Shown: positions 1-7,623 of the stretch, in pieces
Numbering within the stretch: the first letter of the stretch is position 1
Layout: each line of letters starts with the position of its first letter
NCBI GenBank assembly: GCA_020721205.1
Contig: DYNF01000032.1
Span: 1-35,942 of the forward strand
Direction of reading: 5' to 3'
Length of the DNA: 35,942 bases
Source of the DNA: Prochloron sp. SulCav_FS08_3_32_3330
GTDB lineage: Bacteria > Cyanobacteriota > Cyanobacteriia > Cyanobacteriales > DYNF01
The notes under the pieces: generated by a model
What the model saw: the letters and a program-made list of their open reading frames with translations, nothing else
What the model was told of the DNA's origin: nothing
Databases searched by the model: none
Translations under genes and position numbers: made by a program

Positions 1-206
1 GATACTGAACAAGTTAAAGGACAACATTCTGCTTTAGTTTTTAAATCGCTGTAATTACCTAATTTTGGTTGTTTTACCTGTTCATAACTATCAATCCTGT
101 CTCTTAAACAAAAATTATAATGAGACCGCAACATATCAAGCCAATTAACCATTTTGGCTTTTTGAGAGTTATTTGGTTTTAACTTAAATTTGTGTGCGAT
201 TATCAT
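1..206 (-). CDS. tnpB: TnpB-family RNA-guided nuclease, N-terminal fragment cut by window edge
   Basis: Reading the minus strand from the ATG at 206 gives 68 open codons that run off the left edge. The protein starts MIIAHKFKLKPNNSQK and continues with a W-L-x-M-L-R-x-x-Y-N-x-C-L-x-D-R block and then LRTKAE-like LKTKAECCPLTCSV. This is the start of the TnpB proteins of cyanobacterial IS200/IS605 and IS607 elements (helix-turn-helix/wedge region). The RuvC catalytic residues and zinc finger would lie outside the window, so activity cannot be judged. The gene diverges from a small ribbon-helix-helix gene with 53 bases between them. TnpB proteins are programmable nucleases guided by an RNA made from the element's right end; that end also lies beyond the edge. 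Confidence 0.85.
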   Translation of the reverse strand, partial: MIIAHKFKLKPNNSQKAKMVNWLDMLRSHYNFCLRDRIDSYEQVKQPKLGNYSDLKTKAECCPLTCSV

Positions 207-213
207 TGTTTTT

Positions 214-241
214 TTGTTAAGCTACAATTATCAATTAGTAT
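214..241 (+). promoter_or_regulatory. Possible promoter of the ribbon-helix-helix gene
   Basis: TTGTTA at 214-219 and TAGTAT at 236-241 are 16 bases apart and sit 18 bases before the ATG at 260. Both boxes differ from consensus. The gap is shared with the divergent tnpB, so a protein bound here could control both genes. Confidence 0.3.
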
Positions 242-259
242 AGCACATTTATTTACAAA

Positions 260-394
260 ATGAGTAAAATTCAATTAAATTTAAGATTGGAAGAATTGGA
301 GATGAAACTATTGGCTAAATATGCCAAGAAAACCGGACGCACTAAAACCGATATTATTCGAGAGTTTATCCGTTCTCTCAAAAACTCTATTTAG
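260..394 (+). CDS. Small ribbon-helix-helix (CopG/Arc-like) protein, divergent from tnpB
   Basis: A 44-residue frame starts at ATG 260 and stops at TAG 392-394. It reads MSKIQLNLRLEELEMKLLAK followed by YAKKTGRTKTDIIREFIRSL. A short alternating hydrophobic strand (IQLNLRL) followed by two helices with a T-K-T-D-I-I-R-E-F turn is the ribbon-helix-helix fold, the size of CopG-like DNA-binding proteins, which act as dimers with the strand in the major groove. It lies head to head with tnpB across 53 bases, so a role as repressor of the transposon gene or as a passenger antitoxin-like regulator is plausible. No partner toxin is visible on its 3' side. The function is inferred from fold and position only. 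Confidence 0.7.
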   Translation: MSKIQLNLRLEELEMKLLAKYAKKTGRTKTDIIREFIRSLKNSI

Positions 395-434
395 TGGATG
401 CCCTATCGGCCGTTTCTTGCTGGTTCGCTTACAT

Positions 435-484
435 CCCCCGTTAATTTCCGTGAGTTCTTTTTTTGTTGTGAAATTTAACGGGGG
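435..484. terminator. Hairpin between the RHH gene and the histidine kinase
   Basis: Arms CCCCCGTTAATTTC (435-448) and GAAATTTAACGGGGG (470-484) pair along 14 bases with one bulged T, around a 21-base T-rich loop. It lies between two convergent gene ends (394 and 510), so a two-way terminator is the simplest reading. IS200/IS605 elements also end in subterminal hairpins, so it could mark the end of the TnpB element. Confidence 0.5.
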
Positions 485-509
485 TATTTCGCTCACATTT
501 TAAGATAAT

Positions 510-1922
510 TTATAATTTGAAACGGGGAAGAATGACGGTAAAAGTGGTAATAAAATAGTCGGAATTTTGATCTTTTTCGCTCTTAACTTCAATTGTACCA
601 TTTAATTGTTGTACTAACATTTTAACTAAGGTTAAACCTAATCCTGTACCCGGAACAGCCTGATCTGTTGTGCCTTGTCCTCGTCTAAATTTCTCAAAAA
701 TATAAGGGATTTCTTCAGGAGAAATCCCCGCACCACAGTTACTAATTTCTAAAATAATATTTTCTTTTCCTGATTTTATTTCCTGATCAATATTAAAAAT
801 TACAAGAGTTTCTTCGGCTGAATATTTCCCCGCATTTAATAATAATTCATCAAGAATATGACCAAAAATTTCTTCATCTGTATAGATTTTTAAAGGTTTT
901 CTAATCGCATTAATATTCCATTCTAAAGTTAAGCCTTTTTCGAGCCATTTTTCTTGAAATATTTGAAAAGTATTGTTTAATATTGGTTCAATATAAATTT
1001 CTTTTAAATTAACAATAAATTGCTGAGATTCTAATTTTTGTAAGGTTAATAAATCTTTAATTAAAATAAATTCTCGATTCCATTCCTGTTCTAAAATATC
1101 TAAATAACGATTTTGTCTTTCCGAAAAATCTCCCGTTTTTCTTAACATTTTAATCGCCATTTTCATAGTGGTTAAAGGGGTATTTAATTCATGACTCATG
1201 CTACTCATAAAGTCATCTTTTAACTTATTAACTTGTTGTAATTGTTGAATTTGTTGACGCATTTTTTCTGAGAGTTTACTCTGTACATCTAAACTCCATT
1301 TTAATTGAGAAGTTCTTTCCTCTACAATATTTTGAACTTGTCTTAAAGCTTGATTTTGAATAATTGTATTACTTAGTTGTAAACTGAGCCAATTAACTAA
1401 AACTTTTTGTTCCGATGTCCATAAATAAGATGTTTTATATTGTAAAATTAAAGTTCCTAAAATAACAAAAGATTGATCAGAACTTTTAGAATAATGAATC
1501 AAAGGAATTAGGGCTATTTCTTGATAGGTTTCAATCTCAAAAAATGGATGAATTTTAGTAATTTCTGCCGAGGTAAATTCTTGAAAAATATTAGGAATAA
1601 TTAAAGTTTCTGTGGCTTTTTCTAATAATTTTGTACAGAATAAACAATCGGCAACTGAACCGGAAAAATTAGTCGTTTTGTTGATTCCTTGACCTAAAAT
1701 CCATTCATTAACTAGATTAACTTTCGCTTTGAGATGATTAGGAGTAATTTTATTTTTATAAATAGATTGGGAATATTTTAGCACAAAAATTAAAGCCCGA
1801 TCCGCATTTAATAATTTAGCAGTTTCCGTAAACAGTAAATTAAAAATCTTGTCTTGATCTGATTCTTTTCTCAATTTGTCTGTTAAATTTTGTAAAAAAT
1901 TAATTGTGGTTTGATCTTTCAT
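510..1922 (-). CDS. GAF-domain sensor histidine kinase
   Basis: The 470-residue product has no membrane segment or signal peptide, so it should be cytosolic. Residues about 10-190 form a GAF-like sensor domain. A coiled-coil stretch (about 195-235, Q/L rich) leads to the HisKA dimerisation domain with the phospho-accepting His244 in SMSHELNTPL. The ATPase domain follows: N box with Asn363 (LLNAGKYS), G1 as N395-C-G-A-G, F box IFEKFRRG, and G2 GTGLGL at 425-430. The G1 box has Asn where most kinases have Asp; this variant occurs in active kinases. No receiver domain is fused and no response regulator gene is adjacent, so it is an orphan kinase and its partner and signal are unknown. The ATG at 1922 fits the family start; I see no strong ribosome site before it. 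Confidence 0.9.
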   Translation of the reverse strand: MKDQTTINFLQNLTDKLRKESDQDKIFNLLFTETAKLLNADRALIFVLKYSQSIYKNKITPNHLKAKVNLVNEWILGQGINKTTNFSGSVADCLFCTKLLEKATETLIIPNIFQEFTSAEITKIHPFFEIETYQEIALIPLIHYSKSSDQSFVILGTLILQYKTSYLWTSEQKVLVNWLSLQLSNTIIQNQALRQVQNIVEERTSQLKWSLDVQSKLSEKMRQQIQQLQQVNKLKDDFMSSMSHELNTPLTTMKMAIKMLRKTGDFSERQNRYLDILEQEWNREFILIKDLLTLQKLESQQFIVNLKEIYIEPILNNTFQIFQEKWLEKGLTLEWNINAIRKPLKIYTDEEIFGHILDELLLNAGKYSAEETLVIFNIDQEIKSGKENIILEISNCGAGISPEEIPYIFEKFRRGQGTTDQAVPGTGLGLTLVKMLVQQLNGTIEVKSEKDQNSDYFITTFTVILPRFKL

Positions 1923-1993
1923 AAATAATTTTATTTTTATGATTAGTCATTGATTGTTTAAGGAGGTACTTAATAGGATTAAATATCCCCTAT

Positions 1994-2042
1994 AATAGTT
2001 ATTAGTAACTTAGGCTTTCAGCCTGTTTTACTAATAACTATT
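1994..2042. repeat. Nested palindrome between the kinase and mnmA
   Basis: The arms AATAGTTATTAGTAA (1994-2008) and TTACTAATAACTATT (2028-2042) are perfect 15-base complements. The loop contains a second perfect stem, AGGCT-TTC-AGCCT. Both flanking genes are on the minus strand, so it sits downstream of mnmA and upstream of the kinase. It may be a terminator for mnmA or a dispersed palindromic repeat. Confidence 0.6.
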
Positions 2043-2070
2043 TTAAAGGTAAATTAGCTTTCTTTAATAT

Positions 2071-2098
2071 TTTTGAATTTTGAATTTTGAATTTTGAA
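2071..2098. repeat. Tandem heptamer TTTTGAA, four copies
   Basis: Four exact copies of TTTTGAA run head to tail just after the mnmA stop. Tandem heptamers of this kind are frequent between cyanobacterial genes. No function is apparent. Confidence 0.8.
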
Positions 2099-2105
2099 TT
2101 GTTTA

Positions 2106-3158
2106 TTATTCTCGTTCAATAATACCCCCCCCTAACAATAATTCCCCCCTATAAATAACACCTCCTTGACCCGGTGTAATACCGAATTGAGGTTCATCAA
2201 AATTTAATTTTACCCTTGAATTTTCTAAGGGAATAACTGTTACTGGAACTGCTTTAGAACGATAACGAATTTGTACTTGCGCCCGAAAGGGTAAAGTGGG
2301 TTCAATAATTGATAGCCAATTTAATCTTTCAAGGGTACAATTTAAACGTCCACCTTCTTCACGAGTTCCCACAATTACTTGATTTTTAATAGGATCTAAA
2401 CGAGTGACATAAAGAGGTTCAGCATAAGCAATTCCTAAACCTTTTCTTTGTCCAATAGTATAATGATGAATACCATTATGAGAACCTAAAATTTTGCCAT
2501 CTTCAGTAATAATTTCTCCTTCTTTTTGTTGAATATATTTATTTAAAAATTCCTTCATAGAACCGTGAGATTCGATTAAACATAAATCTTGACTTTCCGG
2601 TTTATCCGCAGTGCTTAACTTAAGTTGAGTCGCAATTTTACGAGTTTGTTCTTTTGTTTGTTCTCCTAAAGGAAATACCGTTCCTGCTAAAATTTCTTGA
2701 GTTAAATCATATAAAAAATAAGATTGATCTTTATAGGGATCAATAGCGCGTAAAAGTTGATACATTTTGCTTTCTTGATCATATTTAATTCTGGCATAAT
2801 GTCCCGTAGCAATATAATCAATTCCTAAAGTTTCTTTAGCATATTTTAACATCGGTGAAAATTTAACCATTCTGTTACATTGAGAACAGGGTAAAGGAGT
2901 TATTCCTGTTTCATATCCTGCGACTAAATAATCAATAATATTTTCGGTAAAAATATCTCGACTATCTACAATATAATGAGGGATTCCTAACTGTTCACAA
3001 AGGGAAGCCGCATCCACCATACCCTCTGAACAACATTGACCTTTTCCTTTCATTAGCCACAATGTTAAACCCACCACCTCATAACCTTGATGGTGGAGAC
3101 TCGCCGCCGTTACTGAACTATCAACGCCCCCGGATAAACCTACTACTACTTTTTTCAT
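2106..3158 (-). CDS. mnmA: tRNA-specific 2-thiouridylase MnmA
   Basis: MnmA activates U34 of the Lys, Glu and Gln tRNAs with ATP and replaces its 2-oxygen with sulfur passed along cysteine persulfides, giving s2U34. The 350-residue product carries the N-type ATP pyrophosphatase loop SGGVDSS at 9-15 and the family tRNA-binding region TGHYAR near 118-123. It has the catalytic cysteine region PLPCSQCNR (Cys91, with Cys94 nearby) and the second active cysteine, Cys193, in SQDLCLI. The C-terminal beta-barrel region ([14 protein letters not shown] onward) is complete. The length matches cyanobacterial homologues. It stands alone on the minus strand between the kinase and the divergent gdhA. Confidence 0.96.
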   Translation of the reverse strand: MKKVVVGLSGGVDSSVTAASLHHQGYEVVGLTLWLMKGKGQCCSEGMVDAASLCEQLGIPHYIVDSRDIFTENIIDYLVAGYETGITPLPCSQCNRMVKFSPMLKYAKETLGIDYIATGHYARIKYDQESKMYQLLRAIDPYKDQSYFLYDLTQEILAGTVFPLGEQTKEQTRKIATQLKLSTADKPESQDLCLIESHGSMKEFLNKYIQQKEGEIITEDGKILGSHNGIHHYTIGQRKGLGIAYAEPLYVTRLDPIKNQVIVGTREEGGRLNCTLERLNWLSIIEPTLPFRAQVQIRYRSKAVPVTVIPLENSRVKLNFDEPQFGITPGQGGVIYRGELLLGGGIIERE

Positions 3159-3386
3159 AAATAAAATACTTCAATTCACTTAATAAATTATTTTACTAGG
3201 TTAACATTATTTTCAAACTTTAAAGGGTTTTTCAATTAATTGCAACGATCAAGATCACTAAACCGATAGGAATTTTAAATGAGTCGGGGAAAAAAGATTT
3301 AAAGCTTTTGCAAATAGCCTGTAGAGGTTTAATCCGATTGAATTTCTATAAATAATTAATCTTTTTTGGTTATTGCACTTTTTCAA

Positions 3387-3415
3387 TTGACAAAAAAATC
3401 TGGGAATTATATAAT
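3387..3415 (+). promoter_or_regulatory. Consensus sigma-70-type promoter upstream of gdhA
   Basis: TTGACA (3387-3392) and TATAAT (3410-3415) are both perfect consensus boxes with the ideal 17-base spacer. Transcription would begin near 3422 and leave a leader of about 125 bases before gdhA, whose ribosome site GGAG lies at 3535-3538. I looked for an NtcA box (GTA-N8-TAC) in 3159-3547 and did not find one. The rest of this gap shows nothing recognisable. Confidence 0.8.
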
Positions 3416-3547
3416 AGAAATAGGAAAAAATATTTAGTTGATTTTTCAGAACTAAATTTAAACAATCCTTTTTCTTTTTTTATTATATTAATAATTTATA
3501 GATAGTTACTGATTGTTAATCATTAATTATTTTCGGAGAATTTAATT

Positions 3548-4834
3548 ATGTCTAAAACCCTTTTTGATGATGCTAGTAAACGATTAGAAAAAGCTCTGAA
3601 ATATGTGTCTATTTCTGAAGATGCTAGTGCTAGATTAAAGCATCCAAAAGCGAGTTTAACTGTGTCTATTCCTGTGAGAATGGATGATGGATCATTGCGA
3701 ATTTTTCAAGGTTATCGAGTGCGTTATGATGATACGAGAGGACCCGGTAAGGGGGGAGTTAGATATCATCCTGATGTGTGTTTAGATGAAGTTCAATCTT
3801 TGGCTTTTTGGATGACTTTTAAATGTGCTTTGCTGAAATTGCCTTTTGGTGGTGCTAAAGGCGGTATTACTGTGAATCCGAAAGAATTGTCAAAACATGA
3901 GTTAGAACGGCTCAGTCGTGGTTATATTGAGGCGATCGCTGATTTTATTGGACCTGATGTGGATATTCTTGCCCCGGATGTTTATACTAATGCGATGATT
4001 ATGGGTTGGATGATGGATCAATATAGTATTATTGAGCGTAAAATCAGTCCTGCTGTGGTGACGGGAAAACCCATAACGATGGGGGGAAGCCTTGGCAGAG
4101 AAACGGCTACTGCTACGGGAGCATTTTATGTGATGAATACAATCTTATCTAAATTTAATCAAACACCGGAAAAAACGACGATTGCGATTCAAGGTTTTGG
4201 TAATGCGGGGGCATATTTAGCAGATTTATTGGCAAATGCTGGTTATAAAGTCGTAGCTGTAAGTGATTCTCAGGGAGGAATTTATGCTAAACAAGGGTTA
4301 GATATTCCGAGTATTCGTCATTATAAACAAGAATATCGTGGAATGAAAGCCGTTTATTGTGAGAATAGTGTGTGTAATATTGTAGAACATAATTGTATCA
4401 CGAATGAAGAACTTTTAAGCCTTGATGTAGACGTATTAATTCCGGCGGCTTTAGAGAATCAAATTACCGAAAATAATGCGCATAATATTAAAGCAAAATA
4501 TATTTTTGAAGTGGCAAATGGACCGATTACATCGGGTGCTGATGAAATTTTAGAAAGTAAAGGAATTTATGTAATTCCTGATATTTTAGTGAATGCGGGA
4601 GGGGTAACAGTTAGTTATTTTGAGTGGGTACAAAACCGGAATGGTTTTTATTGGGAATTGACAGAAATTAATCAAAAATTAAAACAAAAAATGCTAGAAG
4701 AAACGGAAAAAGTTTGGGCAATTTCTCAAGAATATAATGTTTCTATGCGCACGGCGGCTTATATTCACGGTTTAAACCGTTTAGGAGAAGCTTTAGATGC
4801 GAAAGGAACAAGGGATTATTATTTGAATAATTAA
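3548..4834 (+). CDS. gdhA: Glutamate dehydrogenase (hexameric type)
   Basis: This enzyme interconverts 2-oxoglutarate plus ammonium and glutamate, using NAD(P)H. The 428 residues have the usual length of the hexameric family. The substrate domain holds RGPGKGGVRYHP (about 64-75) and the active-site signature LPFGGAKGGITVNP with the catalytic Lys104. The nucleotide-binding domain shows the dinucleotide motif GFGNAG at 216-221. The C-terminal return helix region NAGGVTVSYFEWVQN is present. I did not try to decide NAD versus NADP preference from sequence. The gene sits behind a consensus promoter with a GGAG ribosome site. In cyanobacteria most ammonium enters through GS-GOGAT, so this enzyme is usually auxiliary. 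Confidence 0.97.
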   Translation: MSKTLFDDASKRLEKALKYVSISEDASARLKHPKASLTVSIPVRMDDGSLRIFQGYRVRYDDTRGPGKGGVRYHPDVCLDEVQSLAFWMTFKCALLKLPFGGAKGGITVNPKELSKHELERLSRGYIEAIADFIGPDVDILAPDVYTNAMIMGWMMDQYSIIERKISPAVVTGKPITMGGSLGRETATATGAFYVMNTILSKFNQTPEKTTIAIQGFGNAGAYLADLLANAGYKVVAVSDSQGGIYAKQGLDIPSIRHYKQEYRGMKAVYCENSVCNIVEHNCITNEELLSLDVDVLIPAALENQITENNAHNIKAKYIFEVANGPITSGADEILESKGIYVIPDILVNAGGVTVSYFEWVQNRNGFYWELTEINQKLKQKMLEETEKVWAISQEYNVSMRTAAYIHGLNRLGEALDAKGTRDYYLNN

Positions 4835-4843
4835 AGTTTATTA

Positions 4844-4913
4844 GTCATTTGTCATTAGTCATTTGTCATTTGTAACTATCAACTATTCACTGTCAACTAT
4901 TCACTATTAACTG
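4844..4913. repeat. Ten degenerate tandem heptamers between gdhA and exoD
   Basis: The gap divides exactly into ten units of seven bases: GTCATTT, GTCATTA, GTCATTT twice, GTAACTA, TCAACTA, TTCACTG, TCAACTA, TTCACTA and TTAACTG. The first block and the last block derive from two related heptamers. The array ends at the first base of a possible GTG start for exoD, so it holds the leader of that gene. Confidence 0.75.
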
Positions 4914-4918
4914 TGTCA

Positions 4919-5503
4919 ATGCACCTAAAATTTTCTCAAGATATCGAATCTTTACTCAAAGATGTAGTTAATAAACCTTTAACTATTGAACAGATCCTCG
5001 CAGAAACTTCTGAAAGGGGATTTAGTTTAACTATTTGTTTATTAATATTACCTTTTTTATTTCCTATGCCCCCCGGTTTATCTACGCCCTTGGGCTTAAG
5101 TTGTTTATTTTTAGCTTTACAAATGGGGATGGGAAGACGTGTGCCTTGGCTACCCAAAAAAATTACTAAATTTAAGTTTCCTCGTGGTTTTACGATGGTT
5201 TTATTAAAAAATTTAAAACGAGTAACAAGGTTTTTAGAAAAAATCGTCCGTCCTCGCTGGTTAGAAATAGCTGAAAATCGATCTGTTTGGAAAATTAATG
5301 GATTTTGTATTGCTTGGATGGCAATTTTATTAATGTTACCTATTCCTTTTACTAATCCTATTCCGGCGATCGGTATTTTAGTTTTAGCCGTAGCAACATT
5401 AGAAGCAGATGGTTTATTAATGTGTGTAGGTTATGGATTAACTTTAATTAATACGGTACTTTTTGGCTTGATTGCTTTTGCCTTTTATCAAGCCTCAATG
5501 TAA
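4919..5503 (+). CDS. ExoD-family membrane protein (exopolysaccharide synthesis)
   Basis: The product (194 residues from ATG 4919; a GTG at 4913 in frame would add two) matches the ExoD family, first linked to exopolysaccharide production in rhizobia; its biochemical role is unknown. The diagnostic block is a hydrophobic hairpin with PFLFPMPPG followed by LALQMGMGRRVPWLP. A basic loop, KFKFPRGFTMVLLKNLKRVTR, split here as KFKFPRG and LLKNLKRVTR, follows. A second hydrophobic region after residue 125 contains MLPIPFTNPIPAIGILVLA. Four to five membrane segments are likely. The ATG at 4919 is preferred because the GTG is the last base-step of the heptamer array. No clear ribosome site is seen before either start. 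Confidence 0.85.
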   Translation: MHLKFSQDIESLLKDVVNKPLTIEQILAETSERGFSLTICLLILPFLFPMPPGLSTPLGLSCLFLALQMGMGRRVPWLPKKITKFKFPRGFTMVLLKNLKRVTRFLEKIVRPRWLEIAENRSVWKINGFCIAWMAILLMLPIPFTNPIPAIGILVLAVATLEADGLLMCVGYGLTLINTVLFGLIAFAFYQASM

Positions 5504-5595
5504 GTTAATATTTGAAATTAAATCTTATTGAAAAAATTTTTAAAATTGAATAATAGCACTTTAGGGATTAATAATAAATTATTAATAATAAATAA

Positions 5596-5790
5596 TTAAT
5601 GTAAAATACGTTGAAAATGAAGTAAACAATTTCCCATTAAAAAATAGACAAATAACATTGCGACGGCGCAAAATGCCACTAATATTCCCGCTAACATAAA
5701 AGAAAATTCTTGATAATCAAAAGCTTTTTGGATCAAACTTAATGACCAAGCGACTAACACCAGATCTAAAATGAGAATAGATATTAACAT
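5596..5790 (-). CDS. Small membrane protein of unknown function
   Basis: The 64-residue frame MLISILILDLVLVAWSLSLI and onward has two strongly hydrophobic segments (about 1-20 and 30-53), a charged turn KAFDYQEFS between them, and a hydrophilic end HFQRILH. The even hydrophobic pattern and the short polar ends look like a real two-pass inner- or thylakoid-membrane protein. I cannot name a family with certainty. It is convergent with exoD across 92 AT-rich bases and has no obvious partner. Confidence 0.55.
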   Translation of the reverse strand: MLISILILDLVLVAWSLSLIQKAFDYQEFSFMLAGILVAFCAVAMLFVYFLMGNCLLHFQRILH

Positions 5791-5963
5791 ATTTTACGAA
5801 ATGTAAAGTTATATTTATTTTAGTATAGATTTTTGTTAAGCTAAAGGTCAAATGTCAAAATTCCATAAAAATTTTAGAATTAGTCAAAAAACTTACATGG
5901 TAAGGTTTATAGGAAAAAAAAGTTAAACAAAAAAAATATGTACCCAGAATAACAATCATAAAT

Positions 5964-6122
5964 TTAAGAAAATAATTTGCGACTACGATTTTCATTAATA
6001 ACTTTTTTAACAAACTCCCACGATTCCTCGGCGGTTTTAACTTCATCTTCTATATTAATAATTATATTATGATAATTTTGTAGAGTGTTATAAATAAAAA
6101 CAATATGATTTAAAATCCCCGA
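5964..6122 (-). pseudogene. Possible 3' remnant of a lost gene
   Basis: The minus-strand frame ending at TAA 5964-5966 stays open for about 50 codons without an ATG. It ends NIEDEVKTAEESWEFVKKV then INENRSRKLFS, which looks like the amphipathic C-terminal helix of a real protein. Its upstream limit is the hairpin at 6112-6145. I think this is the tail of a gene whose front was removed when the neighbouring cassette arrived. A competing 63-residue frame in another phase has a less protein-like composition. Confidence 0.35.
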
Positions 6123-6145
6123 TCTTTAAAACAATCGAGGATTTT
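6112..6145. repeat. Hairpin of the AAAATCC(T/C)CGAT family, copy 1
   Basis: The arms AAAATCCCCGAT and ATCGAGGATTTT are complementary except at one position. Related hairpins occur at 7573-7606 and 8353-8398. It sits 7 bases beyond the stop of the gene at 6153 and is followed on that strand by T residues, so it probably terminates the two-gene unit 7483-6153. Confidence 0.7.
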
Positions 6146-6152
6146 CTCATAA

Positions 6153-6461
6153 TTAAGCTTTTTGTAAGGTGGACATTTTGCCCAAAGATAATTCAATTTT
6201 AATCGGTAAGTTTATATTTTCATGGTTATGAAATTTATTAACTATTTTACAAATATTAGAAGCGATAATTTGATTAAATTTAAAAATTTGAGAAAAATTA
6301 TCATCTCCATTAGTAACTTGAATTTTTTGATTAGCAACAGTAACAGATTCAACTGTAATCATAAATTGATGTGGTAAACCTTCGATTAAGACTATAATTT
6401 TATATAGTCTTGGGTTTGAAGTTTTATCAATAGAAATTAATTTTATCATCTTTTGAGCCAT
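6153..6461 (-). CDS. Hypothetical protein paired with the NucS-like nuclease
   Basis: The 102-residue product begins MAQKMIKLISIDKTSNPRLY and has no membrane segment, cysteine cluster or enzyme motif that I recognise. It alternates short hydrophobic strands (YKIIVLIEGLPHQFMITVE) with a helical second half and looks like a compact alpha/beta domain. I believe similar proteins are annotated as hypothetical in other cyanobacteria. It overlaps the end of the nuclease gene upstream by 16 bases, so the two are translated from one message. A 15-residue relic of a second copy of its C-terminus lies at 8400-8447, so this gene family has been duplicated and partly lost nearby. Confidence 0.6.
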   Translation of the reverse strand: MAQKMIKLISIDKTSNPRLYKIIVLIEGLPHQFMITVESVTVANQKIQVTNGDDNFSQIFKFNQIIASNICKIVNKFHNHENINLPIKIELSLGKMSTLQKA

Positions 6462-7483
6462 GTTTGTAATGCTTCATTAACTATATTTTCTAAATAATCA
6501 AGGATTAAATCGGATTCAAGTGTTAATATTTTTTTAGAACTTCTACCTCCTATTATATCTATAGTTCCTATTTTATTTCCCTCTAAAGCAAAAAAAGTAT
6601 GATCAATGCCAATCTTTTCTAATTTTTCAATAGAAATAAACCCTTGTTTTAAAGGAATATATCTCCACCAATCTAAATATTCATTAACTGTATCAATTTG
6701 CATTCTCATAATAGTTTTGTTTTTTCTACTAGGATGAATAAGCCATAAAAATAATAAAATTTTCTTTGATTTTTTGTCAAAGCCTAATTCAGCACAACAT
6801 CTCATTTTATCTTTACCATATTTACTACCATAAATAATACTTTTATTGTTTATTATTTCTTCTATTCGATTATCAAAACCTAAAATTAAATTTCTAATAT
6901 TAGTTAAATTTTTTATTTCTGTATCAGTTAAACAACCAAACCAATCTAATAATAATCTTGGTATTTCAGGAATATTAATATTAGGATAATTTTGCAATGT
7001 TGCTTCCCTATAATTAAGTTTTACTTTATATCTTTCTAATTTATCAATATTTGATAAATAAAAATAAAATTGATTTTGTTCTTGGGAAATAAAGAAAGCA
7101 AATAATTCTAAATTTAACTTACTATATTTTTGATCAATTAAATTATGACGATGAAAATTAGGACATATTGCCAACAATCTAATTTCTTGATTATAGTCAA
7201 CTTGATCATTAAAAGGTTTTTCTTCTTTTAATGAATCATAATAGCGAGTAACTTGATTAATGATATAACGATCCTCTGTATTTTTCAATTCAATAATAAC
7301 AAGTTGATTCTTTTTCCCTATAGCTAAAATGTCACAAATTTCTCCTTTAACAGCAAATTGTCTACTTAAAGGTTTTAGAGAAAGTAAAGTTTCTAAATTT
7401 TCCCAAATAAAGTTTTCTAATTCATTTTCATCAAGAAATTTCCAACCTTGATCAGTTTTACTTAAAGCTACACTATTTGTCAT
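6446..7483 (-). CDS. NucS-like PD-(D/E)XK nuclease with C-terminal DUF5655-like domain
   Basis: Residues about 20-130 match the nuclease core of the NucS/DUF91 group. GEICDILAIG supplies the acidic Asp51 and QLVIIELKNTED supplies the E-x-K pair, together forming the D...ExK site that holds the metal ion. The N-terminus has the ENELENFIWENLETLL helix seen before this core. The C-terminal third (about 190-345) resembles DUF5655, a small domain fused to such nucleases and to restriction-like enzymes. It lacks the NucS N-terminal beta-barrel for clamp binding, so mismatch-repair NucS function is unlikely. A defence or DNA-repair role is inferred. It forms a two-gene unit with the overlapping 102-residue gene and is flanked by two hairpins of the same family. 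Confidence 0.7.
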   Translation of the reverse strand: MTNSVALSKTDQGWKFLDENELENFIWENLETLLSLKPLSRQFAVKGEICDILAIGKKNQLVIIELKNTEDRYIINQVTRYYDSLKEEKPFNDQVDYNQEIRLLAICPNFHRHNLIDQKYSKLNLELFAFFISQEQNQFYFYLSNIDKLERYKVKLNYREATLQNYPNINIPEIPRLLLDWFGCLTDTEIKNLTNIRNLILGFDNRIEEIINNKSIIYGSKYGKDKMRCCAELGFDKKSKKILLFLWLIHPSRKNKTIMRMQIDTVNEYLDWWRYIPLKQGFISIEKLEKIGIDHTFFALEGNKIGTIDIIGGRSSKKILTLESDLILDYLENIVNEALQTWLKR

Positions 7484-7572
7484 AATTTCAGTTCCATTTT
7501 AACAAAAAATGAAGGTTTTAGATTGCTTCCTATCGTCGCAGTGACGTATTTTTGTGTAAGTCCTAATGATTT

Positions 7573-7606
7573 AAAATCCTCGATCTTTTAAATAATCGAG
7601 GATTTT
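7573..7606. repeat. Hairpin of the AAAATCCTCGAT family, copy 2
   Basis: AAAATCCTCGAT (7573-7584) and ATCGAGGATTTT (7595-7606) form a perfect 12-base stem with a 10-base loop. It lies 17 bases beyond the stop of the HNH gene at 7624 and is probably its terminator. It also marks the boundary between the two nuclease cassettes. Confidence 0.75.
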
Positions 7607-7623
7607 CTCAGAATAAAGAGTTT

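Noticed and set aside
395-434. Riboswitch or guide-RNA (omega RNA) candidate beside tnpB
   Set aside because: The guide RNA is made from the 3' end of tnpB, which is beyond the left edge. This side is the 5' side and shows only the hairpin at 435-484.
321-503. 60-residue plus-strand frame and a 62-residue minus-strand frame (308-496) over the RHH gene
   Set aside because: Both are other phases of the RHH gene and the hairpin. Neither has a domain, and the RHH frame at 260-394 explains the region better.
3159-3547. NtcA control of gdhA
   Set aside because: No GTA-N8-TAC box could be found by eye, and the promoter is of plain consensus type.
4844-4913. Repeat array considered as CRISPR, together with the octamers at 31191 and the adhesin repeats
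   Set aside because: Units of 7-8 bases without spacers, or in-frame coding repeats. There are no 25-37 base direct repeats with unique spacers and no cas genes.
5855-6046. 63-residue minus-strand frame starting MKLKPPRNRGSL
   Set aside because: Its composition is irregular, and it lies over a better protein-like frame in another phase (remnant 5964-6122). I treat it as a shadow.
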